Positions 32,226 through 41,448 of a DNA stretch of 64,000 bases are shown here, piece after piece. The DNA comes from Paraburkholderia ginsengiterrae (lineage in GTDB: Bacteria; Pseudomonadota; Gammaproteobacteria; Burkholderiales; Burkholderiaceae): assembly GCF_001645125.1 (NCBI RefSeq), contig NZ_LXKA01000382.1:164266-228265 (forward strand). The letters are read 5' to 3'. Made by a program: the position numbers and the translations under genes. Position 1 is the stretch's first letter. Every line of letters starts with the position of its first letter. Under the pieces are notes generated by a model. That model searched no databases, was not told where the DNA came from, and saw only the letters and a list, made by a program, of their open reading frames with translations.

Positions 32226-33425
32226 TCAGATCACTCCTTCGGCGCGCAGATGGTCGATGCGGGCGTCGTCGTAGCCGAGCGCGGCGAGCTGCGCGTGCGT
32301 ATCGGCCGACAGAACCGGCGCGGGTGTGCTGGGCGCCGTGTCCGCATCGTGAAGACGAAAACCCGCGCGGGTCACGCGTTGCCGCTCGGTGGTGGCGCCG
32401 GCGGCAAATTCGCGGATAAAACCGCGCGATTCCAGATGGGGATGCGCGAGAATTTCCGGCACTGACATCACGCGACCCGCGGGCACGCCCGCTTCGAAAA
32501 ATTTCGCTTCCCAGTTCGCCGCGCTGTCGTGGACCAACGCGGCTTCGATCTCCGCCTTCAACGCAGCGCGATTCACCTTGCGGGCGTTGCGCTCGGAAAA
32601 GCGCGAATCGTCGAGCAGGTCCGCGCGGCCGATCAACTCGCACAAACTCGCGAACTGCTTGTTCTCGTTGGCGGCGATGTTCAGCGGCCCGTCGCCGGTT
32701 TTGAAGGTGCCCGAAGGCGCGGCGGTGAAGTTTTCGTTGCCCATCGGCGTTGGCGTGACACCGGCGTTCAGGAAGTTCGAGACGACCCAGCCCATGGTCG
32801 CGAGCGTGGCCTCGAGCATCGAGACGTCGAGCAGGCGCCCGTGTCCTGTGGCACGCGCGTCGAGCAACGCGGCGCAAATGCCGAAGGCGGCGGTGAGGCC
32901 GCCAACCGTGTCCGACACCGGATAGCCGACGCGCAATGGCGCGCTCTGCGCATCGCCGGTCACGCTCATCACACCCGAGATGCCCTGAATGATCTGATCG
33001 TAGGCAGGGCGTTTCGAAAACTCCCCGTCCATGCCGAAGCCGGAGATCGCGCAATACACGAGCTTTGGATTGACCTCGCGCAGCGCGTCGAAATCGAGGC
33101 CGAGCCGCGTCATCACGCCGGGTCGGAAATTTTCAACCAGCACGTCCGCGGTCTTGACGAGGTCGCGCAAAATCGCTTTGCCGCGCGGGTCTTTCAGATT
33201 GAGCGTGACGGACTGCTTGCCCGCGTTCACCGCGACGAACGAGGCGCCCATGTTGCGCGCCGACGCGTCCTTGTCGGCGCCGAGCCGCCGTGCAAGGTCA
33301 CCGCCTTCGGGGTGCTCGATCTTGATCACTTCGGCGCCGAGCAGCGCGAGCTGATACGCGCAGAACGGCCCGGCCAATACATTCGATAAGTCCAGTACCC
33401 GGACTCCAGACAACGGCAGCGACAT
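32226..33425 (-). CDS. CaiB/BaiF family (class III) CoA-transferase
   Basis: Protein of 399 residues that moves CoA between carboxylic acids. It shows family-typical blocks: GVRVLDLSNVLAGPFCAYQLALLGAEVIKIE, GKQSVTLNLKDPRGK with the catalytic-region Asp downstream (NMGASF ... AVNAGK), NFRPGVMTRLGL, YDQIIQGISGVMSVTG and GRLLDVSMLEATLATM. The ATG at 33425 has GAGG eight bases before it. It sits between the MFS transporter (38-base gap upstream) and the citryl-CoA lyase-like gene, forming an uptake-activation-cleavage operon for an unknown di- or tricarboxylic acid under probable IclR control. Confidence 0.9.
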   Translation of the reverse strand: MSLPLSGVRVLDLSNVLAGPFCAYQLALLGAEVIKIEHPEGGDLARRLGADKDASARNMGASFVAVNAGKQSVTLNLKDPRGKAILRDLVKTADVLVENFRPGVMTRLGLDFDALREVNPKLVYCAISGFGMDGEFSKRPAYDQIIQGISGVMSVTGDAQSAPLRVGYPVSDTVGGLTAAFGICAALLDARATGHGRLLDVSMLEATLATMGWVVSNFLNAGVTPTPMGNENFTAAPSGTFKTGDGPLNIAANENKQFASLCELIGRADLLDDSRFSERNARKVNRAALKAEIEAALVHDSAANWEAKFFEAGVPAGRVMSVPEILAHPHLESRGFIREFAAGATTERQRVTRAGFRLHDADTAPSTPAPVLSADTHAQLAALGYDDARIDHLRAEGVI

Positions 33426-33463
33426 CTTCAAAGCCTCTTGTGCAATACGGTTCAATGCGCGGT

Positions 33464-34897
33464 TCAATGCGAAATTTCGTCGAGATTGAGCTGATTGGTA
33501 CGGGGTCCGAAGAGTCCGATCGCGCCCATCACCATCACCATCGACCCGCTGATCAGCGCGAATACGCCGCTCACACCGAAGTTCCGCAACGCGAACGCGA
33601 TCATGAAGCCGGAGAACATCGCGGACAGCCGCGACATCGAGTAGACGAAGCCGACAGCGCGCGCCCGCAAACGCGTGGGGAAGAGTTCGGTCTGATACGC
33701 GTGATAACCGACCGAAAGCAGCGTACCGCTTAGCGTGATCAGCACGCCGAGGATCATCAGCATGGTGGGCGAGGTTTGCGTCGCGAACAGGCTGCCGAAC
33801 ACCGCGATGCCGAGCGCCGACAGCACGATCAAGGTTTTCCGTTCGATGCGGTCCGCGATCGCCATGCCCAGGAGCGGCCCGAACGGATTCGAAGTCGCGA
33901 TGACGAACGAGTACAGCAGACTGTGCGTGATCGTCACGCCCTTGGAGACCAGCAGCGTCGGCACCCACGAGGCGAAGCCGTAGAAGCCGATCGCCTGGAA
34001 CAGGTTGAACACCAGCATCGTGATCGCGCGTTTGCGATAGGGCGGCTGCCAGATTTCGCGGAAGGCCGCCTTGGTGGTAGCCGGTTCGACGGTCGGCACC
34101 GCGGCGGGGAGCGGCTTGCCGTATTGCGCGGCGACTTTCGTTTCCAGCACCTGCAGCGCCTGCTCCGCTTCGGCCACGCGTCCCTGTTGTGCGAGCCAGC
34201 GCGGGCTCTCCGGCACGCGGCGGCGAATCGCCCACACCACCAGGGCGCCGAGCGCGCCGATGATCACGACCCAGCGCCAGCCGTCCAGTCCGAACGGCGT
34301 GAGGGGCACCAGCAACCACGCCAGAAACGCGACCGACGGCACGGCGGTGTACTGCACCAGATGAACGAAGGCGAACGCGCGGCCACGCAGATGTTTCGGC
34401 ACGAGTTCGCTGACATAAGTGTCGATGGTCACCAGCTCGACGCCTACGCCGATGCCGGCAATCAGGCGCCACAGATTGATGGCGGGCGCCGTGCTTTGCA
34501 GCGCCATGATCAGCGTGGCGGCGGAGTACCACAGCAGCGACACGGTAAACACGGTCTTGCGGCCATAGCGGTCGGCCATGCCCGCGAGAAAGAACGTGCC
34601 GATAAAGAGCCCGGCGAACGACGCCGCGACGAACGCGCCGAGGCCCGACACGCCGAAGAACGACGCCGTCGTAGTCGAGTAGACGCCGCTCTTGACGAGG
34701 CCGGGGCCGACGTACGCCGTGAAGAACAGATCGTAGAACTCGAACCAGCCGCCAATCGACAGCAGGAACACCAGCATCCACACCGCGCGCGTCGCGGGCA
34801 GACGGTCGATGCGCGCGTTCACGCCGGGCGTGAGCGCTTGCGCACCGGCGCTCGAATGGGGCGACGCGCCAGACGCGTCGATCGGCTGGCTAGCCAT
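33464..34897 (-). CDS. MFS metabolite:H+ symporter
   Basis: Twelve-helix transporter of 477 residues of the sugar/aromatic-acid symporter type. Signatures include FYDLFFTAYVGP in helix 1, GMADRYGRKTVF (motif A), RLIAGIGVGVELVTIDTYVSEL in helix 4 and RRRVPESPRWL before the central loop, plus the repeat IADRIERKTLI in the second half. The ATG at 34897 has GGAGG five bases upstream. First gene of the operon with the CoA-transferase and lyase, it probably imports their substrate. The IclR-like palindrome at 34941-34957 lies 44 bases before the start codon. Confidence 0.9.
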   Translation of the reverse strand: MASQPIDASGASPHSSAGAQALTPGVNARIDRLPATRAVWMLVFLLSIGGWFEFYDLFFTAYVGPGLVKSGVYSTTTASFFGVSGLGAFVAASFAGLFIGTFFLAGMADRYGRKTVFTVSLLWYSAATLIMALQSTAPAINLWRLIAGIGVGVELVTIDTYVSELVPKHLRGRAFAFVHLVQYTAVPSVAFLAWLLVPLTPFGLDGWRWVVIIGALGALVVWAIRRRVPESPRWLAQQGRVAEAEQALQVLETKVAAQYGKPLPAAVPTVEPATTKAAFREIWQPPYRKRAITMLVFNLFQAIGFYGFASWVPTLLVSKGVTITHSLLYSFVIATSNPFGPLLGMAIADRIERKTLIVLSALGIAVFGSLFATQTSPTMLMILGVLITLSGTLLSVGYHAYQTELFPTRLRARAVGFVYSMSRLSAMFSGFMIAFALRNFGVSGVFALISGSMVMVMGAIGLFGPRTNQLNLDEISH

Positions 34898-34940
34898 GGA
34901 GTCCTCCTTCACGTATCTCTCCAACGCATCGTTCTGTCAG

Positions 34941-34957
34941 ATAGAACGATGTTCTAT
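34941..34957. promoter_or_regulatory. IclR-type operator palindrome
   Basis: ATAGAAC and GTTCTAT are perfect inverted arms with a three-base spacer. An overlapping second pair, ATCGTTCT (34928-34935) with AGAACGAT (34943-34950), makes three alternating half-sites. It precedes the MFS/CoA-transferase/lyase operon, whose neighbour is an IclR regulator. The rest of 34958-35112 shows nothing I can name. Confidence 0.6.
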
Positions 34958-35112
34958 TTAATGAATGCGCCGAGATTAGTCGGAGTCGCGGCAGGCAGGA
35001 ATTCGGGTTTTTACTTAGGGAGGGGGATTGCGGGCGGGAAGCACTTCATCGGTTCGGGCGTTTTGATCGCGACGACCATGAGAGGCCGTGGAATCGGACA
35101 ATAGCCGACGCA

Positions 35113-35138
35113 ATCGCCGCGGAAGTTCTTGCGGCGAT
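35113..35138. terminator. 8-bp hairpin downstream of the propeller gene
   Basis: ATCGCCGC and GCGGCGAT pair perfectly around a ten-base loop, 30 bases beyond the stop of the minus-strand gene 35168-36262. No T run follows, so it is only a possible terminator. Confidence 0.4.
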
Positions 35139-35167
35139 CACGTCATCCTGCGATCAACGCGTGGCCG

Positions 35168-36262
35168 TTACTGCTGGTTCTCAGTAGGTACAAAGACCAT
35201 GCCGTGCGGACTGGCCAGATTGGTGACCAGCGGCAGCAGTGCGCCGCTATGCATGTCAAGCTGGCCGACATAACCAGGCACCGCGGGCGTGGTTCCCGCA
35301 GCCGCCACACCTGTCGATGCGGAGAACGCTGCGTCGCGCTGCCAGACGTTGGCGCTAATCTTGTACACCGTGTTTGCCTTCGTATCGGACACCAGCAGGT
35401 AGCCCCGGTTCGCAGTGGCGAATACCGTGTCGTCAACCTGCACGTTGCCGAGCAGCGGCAGATACTGCACGCGCGGTTCACCACCCGACGAGCGCAACAG
35501 AACTAGCTGAGCATCGCCCTGATCATCGAGCAGCACATCGCCGGACGGCGTCAGCGTCATGGAATCCGGATCGGTGAGATTGAGCGTCGCCACGGTGCCG
35601 AACGGAATGTCGCTGGCGTCGAGCGAGCCGCGCATGACCGGAGTCACGTCGACCGTATAGTTGTTTGCGTCGAGATGCAGCACGCGGACAATCGCGGGCC
35701 CCATATTTTTGCCGCTGGCGTTAAGCGTGGGATTGGACGCACTGAAGTAGGCCTGGCCGTCCTTGAACACGATGTCGTCATAACCGCCGCCGTGCAGCGT
35801 TTTGGCGAACGTATACGGCTTGGATGCCTGGCCGGTTGCCGGATTGATGATGACGAGGTTGGGATTCGCGTCCTCGTTCTGCATCGCCCAAATTTCACGC
35901 GTGTATGGATTAACCTTCAGGCCGTCGTTGTGCCCCGTGACTTGATAAGTCTTCAGGACACTGCCGTCGGGCGAGTATTCAACAATCACGCTCATCGCGC
36001 CATTCGTGCCATCCGGTGCGCCGCTGTTTGCATAGCCGACCCAGACGTGACCATCCAACACGGCCAGTGAGTCCGGTGCGGTGACCAGCCCGCCGGTGCC
36101 CTTGGCAAACACGCTCAGGTTAAACCCCGGAGTGACGATCGGCTTCTTCGCCGCCGAGTCCTGCGCGTCGGCGGCACCCGCAGCGAAACAGAGTGCGGTG
36201 AACACGAATGCGGTGCGGCTGAAAATGCTGCTTACTGCGTAAACAGGTCGAATGCTCGGCAT
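35168..36262 (-). CDS. exported beta-propeller-like protein of unknown function
   Basis: Periplasmic or secreted protein of 364 residues with a signal peptide (TAFVFTALCFAAGAADAQ). The body has recurring blade-like strands (VWVGYANSG, IWAMQNEDANPNLVIINP, SMTLTPSGDVLLDDQ, GYLLVSDTKANTVYKI, SPHGMVFVPTE) that look like an NHL/SMP-30-type six-bladed propeller. AGGAG six bases before the ATG sets the start. It stands alone, downstream of a LysR gene on the same strand after 230 bases. No catalytic residues can be assigned; a lactonase or a binding protein are the usual possibilities. Confidence 0.75.
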   Translation of the reverse strand: MPSIRPVYAVSSIFSRTAFVFTALCFAAGAADAQDSAAKKPIVTPGFNLSVFAKGTGGLVTAPDSLAVLDGHVWVGYANSGAPDGTNGAMSVIVEYSPDGSVLKTYQVTGHNDGLKVNPYTREIWAMQNEDANPNLVIINPATGQASKPYTFAKTLHGGGYDDIVFKDGQAYFSASNPTLNASGKNMGPAIVRVLHLDANNYTVDVTPVMRGSLDASDIPFGTVATLNLTDPDSMTLTPSGDVLLDDQGDAQLVLLRSSGGEPRVQYLPLLGNVQVDDTVFATANRGYLLVSDTKANTVYKISANVWQRDAAFSASTGVAAAGTTPAVPGYVGQLDMHSGALLPLVTNLASPHGMVFVPTENQQ

Positions 36263-36493
36263 GCTCGTCTCCTGAAGCAGGTATGCGGGGGGAAGGAAGG
36301 GCTAACGGCGTTGGTGAGTTGGCCGGTAATCAAGCGAAAGATATGGAAACATGCGGGCGTGACTGGACGGTGACGACGCATGAGATCACGCCGATCGATT
36401 TGCATCAGATGTGTGCATTAATCGTCGCTACGCGCTGCGCACAGGGAACGATTACCGAATCGTTCGACCGTGAATTAGTTCTCGGTATTTTGT

Positions 36494-37384
36494 TCAGTCA
36501 TCCTTGCTTCTGCAAAGTCCGATCATCCACGCATAAACCGCGTCCACCGCAGCGGAGCGCGCCGGCTGCGCCGATCGCATCAGCCACAGCGGCGCAAGCG
36601 CGAATCCCGGCACTTGCTGCAAGACCGCGACGCGCCCGCTCGTCAGCGCATCGCCCGCTGTGAGTCGCGACAGCATCGCAATCCCCGCTTCCTGCTCGGC
36701 CGCCGCGACGAGGAAGCGCGGATCGCTGACCGTCATTGCGCGCCGTGTTCGCAATCCTCCTCGCCTCAAATCAGGCAACCAGGGCGCCCATTCCGGGCTC
36801 TTTTCGTAGACCAGTAATGGCGCTTGCGTCAATACATCGGGAAACGGCACCGAGCGCAAACGGCGCGCGGTCATCGGCCCGCAGATGGCGACGGCCTCTT
36901 CATCGAGCAAGGGCTCGCACATCACCTCGGGCGAATCGATCTTCTTCGACGACACGACAAGATCGACGTCGACGCGATCGATCTCGTTGACCTCTTCGCC
37001 GGTCACGAGCCAGATCTCGATGTTCGGCAGCGCCTTCGAAAACGCTCGCATGCGCGGCATCAGCCAGCCCGATGCGAACTGCGGCGCGCACACGACGATG
37101 ACCGAATCGGGATTGCCATACGGTTCGATGCGGTCGCGGCCATCCGCGAGCGTGCCGAGCGCGGTAGTGACGGTCTGCGCATACAGCGCGCCCGCGGCAG
37201 TCAACGCGACGCCGCGCCCAATTCGCCGAAACAGCGGCTGCCCGGTCCATTCCTCGAGTTGCTGGATCTGATGGCTGATCGCCGATTGCGTCAGCGCAAG
37301 TTCTTGCGCCGCGCGCGTGAAACTGCCGAGCCGTGCGGCGGCGTCGAAGGCGAGCAAGGCCTGCAAGGGAGGAAGTCTGCGCAT
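36494..37384 (-). CDS. LysR family regulator (GcvA-like)
   Basis: Regulator of 296 residues. The helix-turn-helix (LQALLAFDAAARLGSFTRAA; LTQSAISHQIQQLEEWTG) is followed by a substrate-binding domain with VIVVCAPQFASGWLMPRM and DLVVSSKKID. It is divergent from the agmatinase gene, with 179 bases between that contain a GATATT/AATATC palindrome, so it probably controls agmatinase and the PotF-like gene as well as itself. The ATG at 37384 gives a normal N-terminus; no clear ribosome binding site is seen, and a longer reading from 37489 is unlikely. Confidence 0.9.
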   Translation of the reverse strand: MRRLPPLQALLAFDAAARLGSFTRAAQELALTQSAISHQIQQLEEWTGQPLFRRIGRGVALTAAGALYAQTVTTALGTLADGRDRIEPYGNPDSVIVVCAPQFASGWLMPRMRAFSKALPNIEIWLVTGEEVNEIDRVDVDLVVSSKKIDSPEVMCEPLLDEEAVAICGPMTARRLRSVPFPDVLTQAPLLVYEKSPEWAPWLPDLRRGGLRTRRAMTVSDPRFLVAAAEQEAGIAMLSRLTAGDALTSGRVAVLQQVPGFALAPLWLMRSAQPARSAAVDAVYAWMIGLCRSKDD

Positions 37385-37400
37385 GGGATGGCAACCGGGA

Positions 37401-37415
37401 GATATTAAAAATATC
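37401..37415. promoter_or_regulatory. candidate LysR operator
   Basis: GATATT and AATATC form a perfect inverted repeat with spacer AAA, 17 bases upstream of the LysR start codon and in the divergent region before agmatinase. It is strongly AT-rich compared with its surroundings. Confidence 0.4.
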
Positions 37416-37563
37416 GATACTTCCAGCAAGATTCTTTGCTTTTCGCCGGAATTTTTACCCGCAATCATACAGCCAATCGCCATCCACACTAGCTCCGCCG
37501 GTCAGGCAGACATGAGAGAAATTTGTGTGACGGCGTCCGTAAAAACTGTCTGGATCGACCTGT

Positions 37564-38541
37564 ATGACCCTGAATCTTGCGCTATCCCACCTCACACCAT
37601 CCGCTGCGGCGGGCATCGACGGGCAGCCCTCGCCGCCGACTTACGCCGGCGTGCTGTCCTTCATGCGCCGGCCCTACACGCGTAATCTCGCCGGCGTCGA
37701 CGTTGCCATATCCGGCATTCCACTCGACCTCGCCACGACGTTTCGCCCAGGCACACGATTCGGCCCCGCAGCCATGCGCGCCGCCTCGGTGCTGTTGTCC
37801 GAGCTCGGTGCATATCCGTGGGGTATCGACCCGTTCGATCATCTGAACGTGGTCGACTATGGCGATTGCTGGTTCGACGCTCACAATCCGCTTGGCATTC
37901 GCGACGCGATCGTCGAACACGCACGCGGCATCCTGGCAACGGGTACGAGCATGCTCACGCTGGGCGGCGACCACTCCATTACCTACCCGCTGCTCATTGC
38001 GCATGCGGAAAAGTACGGCAAGCCGCTGAGCCTGATCCACTTCGACGCGCATAGCGACACCTGGCCGGACGACAACTCCGACTCGCTGAATCACGGCACG
38101 ATGTTCTACAAGGCGATCCGCGAGGGGCTGATCGACCCCGCACGTTCGGTGCAAATCGGCATTCGCACATGGAACCAGGACTTCATGGGCGTGCGCGTTC
38201 TGGATGCGCCGTGGGTGCATCGCAACGGCACACAGGCGGCCATCGACGAAGTGCTGGCCATTGTGGGCGATGCGCCGACCTACCTGACATTCGACATCGA
38301 CTGCCTCGACCCGGCCTTCGCGCCCGGCACAGGCACACCGGTAGCAGGCGGTCTCAGCTCGGCGCAGGCGCTGGAGATGGTGCGCGCGCTGGGCCCCGTC
38401 AACCTTGTCGGCGCGGACGTGGTCGAAGTGTCGCCGCCCTACGACCACAGCGACGTGACCGCGCTCGCCGCCACCCATATTGCCGTCGACATGCTGTGCC
38501 TGATGCGCAATCAGAAGCTGCAACGACTTCAGCGCCTGTAA
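37564..38541 (+). CDS. speB: agmatinase / ureohydrolase
   Basis: Manganese enzyme of 325 residues of the arginase superfamily that most likely hydrolyses agmatine to putrescine and urea. Metal-binding motifs are complete: GGDHSITYP, HFDAHSDTW and FDIDCLDPAFAPGTGTP, with the E/D-containing VVEVSPPYDHSDVTALAA near the end. Guanidinobutyrase or guanidinopropionase activity cannot be excluded. It is divergent from a LysR regulator and 41 bases before a putrescine-type binding protein gene, consistent with polyamine or guanidino-compound use. Confidence 0.88.
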   Translation: MTLNLALSHLTPSAAAGIDGQPSPPTYAGVLSFMRRPYTRNLAGVDVAISGIPLDLATTFRPGTRFGPAAMRAASVLLSELGAYPWGIDPFDHLNVVDYGDCWFDAHNPLGIRDAIVEHARGILATGTSMLTLGGDHSITYPLLIAHAEKYGKPLSLIHFDAHSDTWPDDNSDSLNHGTMFYKAIREGLIDPARSVQIGIRTWNQDFMGVRVLDAPWVHRNGTQAAIDEVLAIVGDAPTYLTFDIDCLDPAFAPGTGTPVAGGLSSAQALEMVRALGPVNLVGADVVEVSPPYDHSDVTALAATHIAVDMLCLMRNQKLQRLQRL

Positions 38542-38582
38542 GCCCGCCAAAGGCTTTATCGAAACCTTTCTGGATGACTATC

Positions 38583-39683
38583 ATGTCCCAACCCATCATG
38601 AAGCCGATGCTGGCAGCGCTACTGCTGTGTGCGTTCGGTGCAAGCGCGCAGGCCGATGAAAAACTGCTCAATCTGTACAATTGGGCTGACTACATTGCGA
38701 AAGACACGGTGCCGAACTTTGAAAAGGAGTCCGGAATTCACGTTCGCTATGATGTCTATGACGGCGACGAAACCTTGCAGGCGAAACTGCTGACGGGTTC
38801 AACCGGCTACGACGTCGTGGTGCCCACCTCGAACTTTCTCGCCAAACAGATCGAAGCGGGCATCTATCAGAAACTCGACAAATCGAAACTGCCGAATCTG
38901 GTGAATCTGGACCGTAATCTGCTGAAGCTCGTTGCCGATGCGGACCCCGGCAATCAATACGCGGTACCTTGGGCGTGGGGCACCACGGGACTCGGCTACA
39001 ACGTCACGCGCGTCAAAAAGATTCTCGGCAACGATGCCCCGCTCGATAACTGGGACATCCTCTTCAAGCCCGAATATCTGAGCAAGCTGAAGAGTTGCGG
39101 CGTGTCTGTGCTCGACGCGCCGTCCGACGTGTTCGCGGTCACTTTGCACTACCTCGGCCGCGACCCGAACAGCGAGAATCCGGCCGACTACCAGGCCGCG
39201 TATGAAGCGCTAAAAAAGATTCGCCCGTACATCACGCAATTCAACGCGACCACCTACATCAACGATCTCGCCGGCGATGACGTCTGCTTTGCGTTGAGCT
39301 GGTCGGGCGATGTGTCGATGGCGAGCCATCGCGCGCGGGAGGCCGGCAAGACCTACGAGGTCAAATACTTCATTCCGCAAGGCGGCGCCCCGGTGTGGTT
39401 CGACATGATGGCGATCCCGAAAGACGCGCCGCACCCGGAAGCCGCGCTCGACTGGATCAACTATATCGAGCGCCCTGAGGTGCATGCGGCCATCACCAAC
39501 GAGGTGTTCTATCCGAATGCCGATGCTGCCGCGCGCAAGTTCGTGCGCCCTGAGATTCTCAACGATCCGACCGTGTATCCGCCTGAGTCGGTATTGAAGA
39601 CGCTGTTCCTGCTCAAGCCACTACCGGCAACGATCAAGCGGTTGGAAGGCAGGCTGTGGGCACAGTTGAAGTCGGGGGGATAG
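38583..39683 (+). CDS. PotF-like polyamine-binding periplasmic protein
   Basis: Exported substrate-binding protein of 366 residues of the spermidine/putrescine (PotD/PotF) type. A signal peptide (MKPMLAALLLCAFGASAQAD) precedes LLNLYNWADYIAKDTVPNFEKE, the typical PotF opening. Other family segments are YDVVVPTSNFLAKQ, VPWAWGTTGLGYN and QGGAPVWFDMMAIPKDAP. No PotGHI transport genes are adjacent, so it must use components encoded elsewhere. The start may be 38574 or 38583. It follows agmatinase closely and is probably co-transcribed; a strong hairpin ends the unit. Confidence 0.88.
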   Translation: MSQPIMKPMLAALLLCAFGASAQADEKLLNLYNWADYIAKDTVPNFEKESGIHVRYDVYDGDETLQAKLLTGSTGYDVVVPTSNFLAKQIEAGIYQKLDKSKLPNLVNLDRNLLKLVADADPGNQYAVPWAWGTTGLGYNVTRVKKILGNDAPLDNWDILFKPEYLSKLKSCGVSVLDAPSDVFAVTLHYLGRDPNSENPADYQAAYEALKKIRPYITQFNATTYINDLAGDDVCFALSWSGDVSMASHRAREAGKTYEVKYFIPQGGAPVWFDMMAIPKDAPHPEAALDWINYIERPEVHAAITNEVFYPNADAAARKFVRPEILNDPTVYPPESVLKTLFLLKPLPATIKRLEGRLWAQLKSGG

Positions 39684-39695
39684 ACAGCATGACGA

Positions 39696-39720
39696 CCAGG
39701 TGGCCGCGCTGGCCACCTGG
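39696..39720. terminator. bidirectional terminator-like hairpin
   Basis: CCAGGTGGCC and GGCCACCTGG pair perfectly around a five-base loop between the convergent PotF-like and isochorismatase genes. There is no long T run. Confidence 0.6.
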
Positions 39721-39776
39721 CGACGCGTTCTCCGGGCGCCTGTATGGCGTCTCTTCTAGTTGAACGAGATCCGGAT

Positions 39777-40433
39777 TTAATCAAGCAACACCAGCGCATC
39801 AGCGAGCGACAGCACCGTCGTCCGTGAATCGAATGCCGTTGAAAAAAGATGATCGTGCACGACCGGGTCCGGGTCGTAGCAGCAATCCTTGACCGTGAAT
39901 AACCGGAAGTCCGCATCGCTCGCATACGCGACCGATGACAGCACCACACCGGTCGACGCAATGCCCACCATGATCAGAGTATTGATACCCCGCGCCGAAA
40001 GCCGCACCTGCAGGTCGGTACCAAAGAACACGCTCGCGCGATGCGCGATGATGAGCGGTTCATTGGGCTGCCGGCCGAGTTCGGGCGAGATCTGGTCGTC
40101 GACGAAAAGTCCCAGTTGCTTGATGCCTTGCCCGTTCCTGTTCAACGGACTGACTTCCGGATAGCCTGGGCGAAAGTGGATCTTGGCGAAATAGACGCTC
40201 ACGCCTTTGGCCCGCGCCGCGTCACACAACTTGCGCGTATTGGAGAGCAAAGTGGGCGCGACGGATGGAAACAACGCCAGGATGTCGGTCTGATAATGCA
40301 TGACGACCAGAGCGGTTTGCGTTGGGACAATTGCAGGAGTCTGCATGGTCACGCTGTGCGCATCAGCGGTGCTTTCCGTGTCCTGTTGATGACCGGCTGA
40401 ATCGGTGGGGCTACGTTCGGCGGATGTCGACAT
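39777..40433 (-). CDS. isochorismatase-like hydrolase, catalytic Cys absent
   Basis: Cysteine-hydrolase-superfamily protein of 218 residues with the alpha-beta Rossmann-like core (TALVVMHYQTDILALF; GVSVYFAKIHFRPGYPE; LIIAHRASVFFGTDLQVRLSARG). At the place of the usual nucleophile (G-x-x-T-x-x-C-V) it reads GIASTGVVLSSVAYA, with no cysteine; like true isochorismatases it would need another mechanism, or bind rather than cleave. The first 29 residues are polar and may not be translated: Met30 (start 40346) is an alternative. It stands alone. Confidence 0.8.
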   Translation of the reverse strand: MSTSAERSPTDSAGHQQDTESTADAHSVTMQTPAIVPTQTALVVMHYQTDILALFPSVAPTLLSNTRKLCDAARAKGVSVYFAKIHFRPGYPEVSPLNRNGQGIKQLGLFVDDQISPELGRQPNEPLIIAHRASVFFGTDLQVRLSARGINTLIMVGIASTGVVLSSVAYASDADFRLFTVKDCCYDPDPVVHDHLFSTAFDSRTTVLSLADALVLLD

Positions 40434-40639
40434 AGGGCTACGCGATAAAGGAGGGTGATCGACTCTATCACGACCGTCATGACGGACAGCTGGTCGGCCG
40501 GCGGCGACGCGTCGGTTGCGCCTTTTCGTTGACCCCAAGGCACGCTACTATCTGACCCTTCAAGCTCAGGCGGCGCCTGCTATGCAGCCGCGCCTGTGCC
40601 GCACAGGTTCGTCAGTGTGACTATTCGGGGGAGCAATAC

Positions 40640-41407
40640 GTGCTGCAAATCATAAGCCATCCATTCGTTCTATTCGTGGTTTCTTTCGTGCTGATGTTCT
40701 TCGCTGCCTGGCTCGGCAGTTCAGTGCTGCGAGCTCGCTCGGAACTGGACGAGGATGGACGCGAAGACTTCAAGACGGTGCAATCGGCCACGTTGACGCT
40801 GCTCGCGCTGGTCATTGGGTTCAGCCTGTCAATGGCGGTTGGCCGCTACGATCAGCGCAAGAATCTCGAAGAGGAAGAAGCCAACGCCATCGGGACCGAG
40901 TTCATTCGGGTCAATCTTCTGCCGGACAGTGTGGCTGCCGGGATTCGTTCGAACCTCGCTCAATACGCCGAACTACGCATTGAGTACTATCAGACACGCG
41001 ACCCGCAGCGCGTCGAGCAGATCAACGCCGCCACCGGCAGCCTGCAAGACAAGTTGTGGAGCGCGGTGAAGGATGGCGCGAAGGCGCAGCCCAACCCCGT
41101 TACCGCGCTTGCGGTTGCGGGCATGAATGACGTCATCAATTCGCAGGGCTATACCCAGGCGGCATGGTGGAATCGCATCCCCCACGCCGCGTGGCTGTTG
41201 ATGATCGTGATCGGCGTGTTCAGCAACGCGCTGGTGGGTTATGGCGTGAAAAATGCCCGCGCAAAAAACCGCTTTCTGCTAATCATGCCGTTGACGGTGG
41301 CACTCTCGTTCATGTTGATTGCGGACATAGATAGTCCGCGCAACGGCATTATTCGCGTGGTTCCGCAAAATCTGATCAGCACCGCGCAATCGCTGCACAA
41401 TCCGTAA
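40640..41407 (+). CDS. DUF4239 (bestrophin-like) membrane protein
   Basis: Inner-membrane protein of 255 residues with two N-terminal helices (PFVLFVVSFVLMFFAAWLG; TLTLLALVIGFSLSMAVGRY), a soluble middle and two C-terminal helices (AAWLLMIVIGVFSNALVGYG; FLLIMPLTVALSFMLIADID). The segment GRYDQRKNLEEEEANAIGTE is characteristic of DUF4239. The GTG start at 40640 has GGGGGAG six bases upstream. Function unknown. A remnant of another membrane gene follows directly. Confidence 0.82.
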   Translation: MLQIISHPFVLFVVSFVLMFFAAWLGSSVLRARSELDEDGREDFKTVQSATLTLLALVIGFSLSMAVGRYDQRKNLEEEEANAIGTEFIRVNLLPDSVAAGIRSNLAQYAELRIEYYQTRDPQRVEQINAATGSLQDKLWSAVKDGAKAQPNPVTALAVAGMNDVINSQGYTQAAWWNRIPHAAWLLMIVIGVFSNALVGYGVKNARAKNRFLLIMPLTVALSFMLIADIDSPRNGIIRVVPQNLISTAQSLHNP

Positions 41408-41448
41408 TCCATCCAGAGCGCATAATTCGGAATTTCGAACGGTCGTAG

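Noticed and set aside
31399-34781. Very long minus-strand reading frames spanning several genes (starts at 33054 and 34781)
   Set aside because: They only extend the lyase and CoA-transferase frames upstream into non-coding frames; well-supported starts exist at 32223 and 33425.
38169-38582. N-terminal extension of the PotF-like protein
   Set aside because: It overlaps agmatinase in another frame; the signal peptide begins at 38574-38583.
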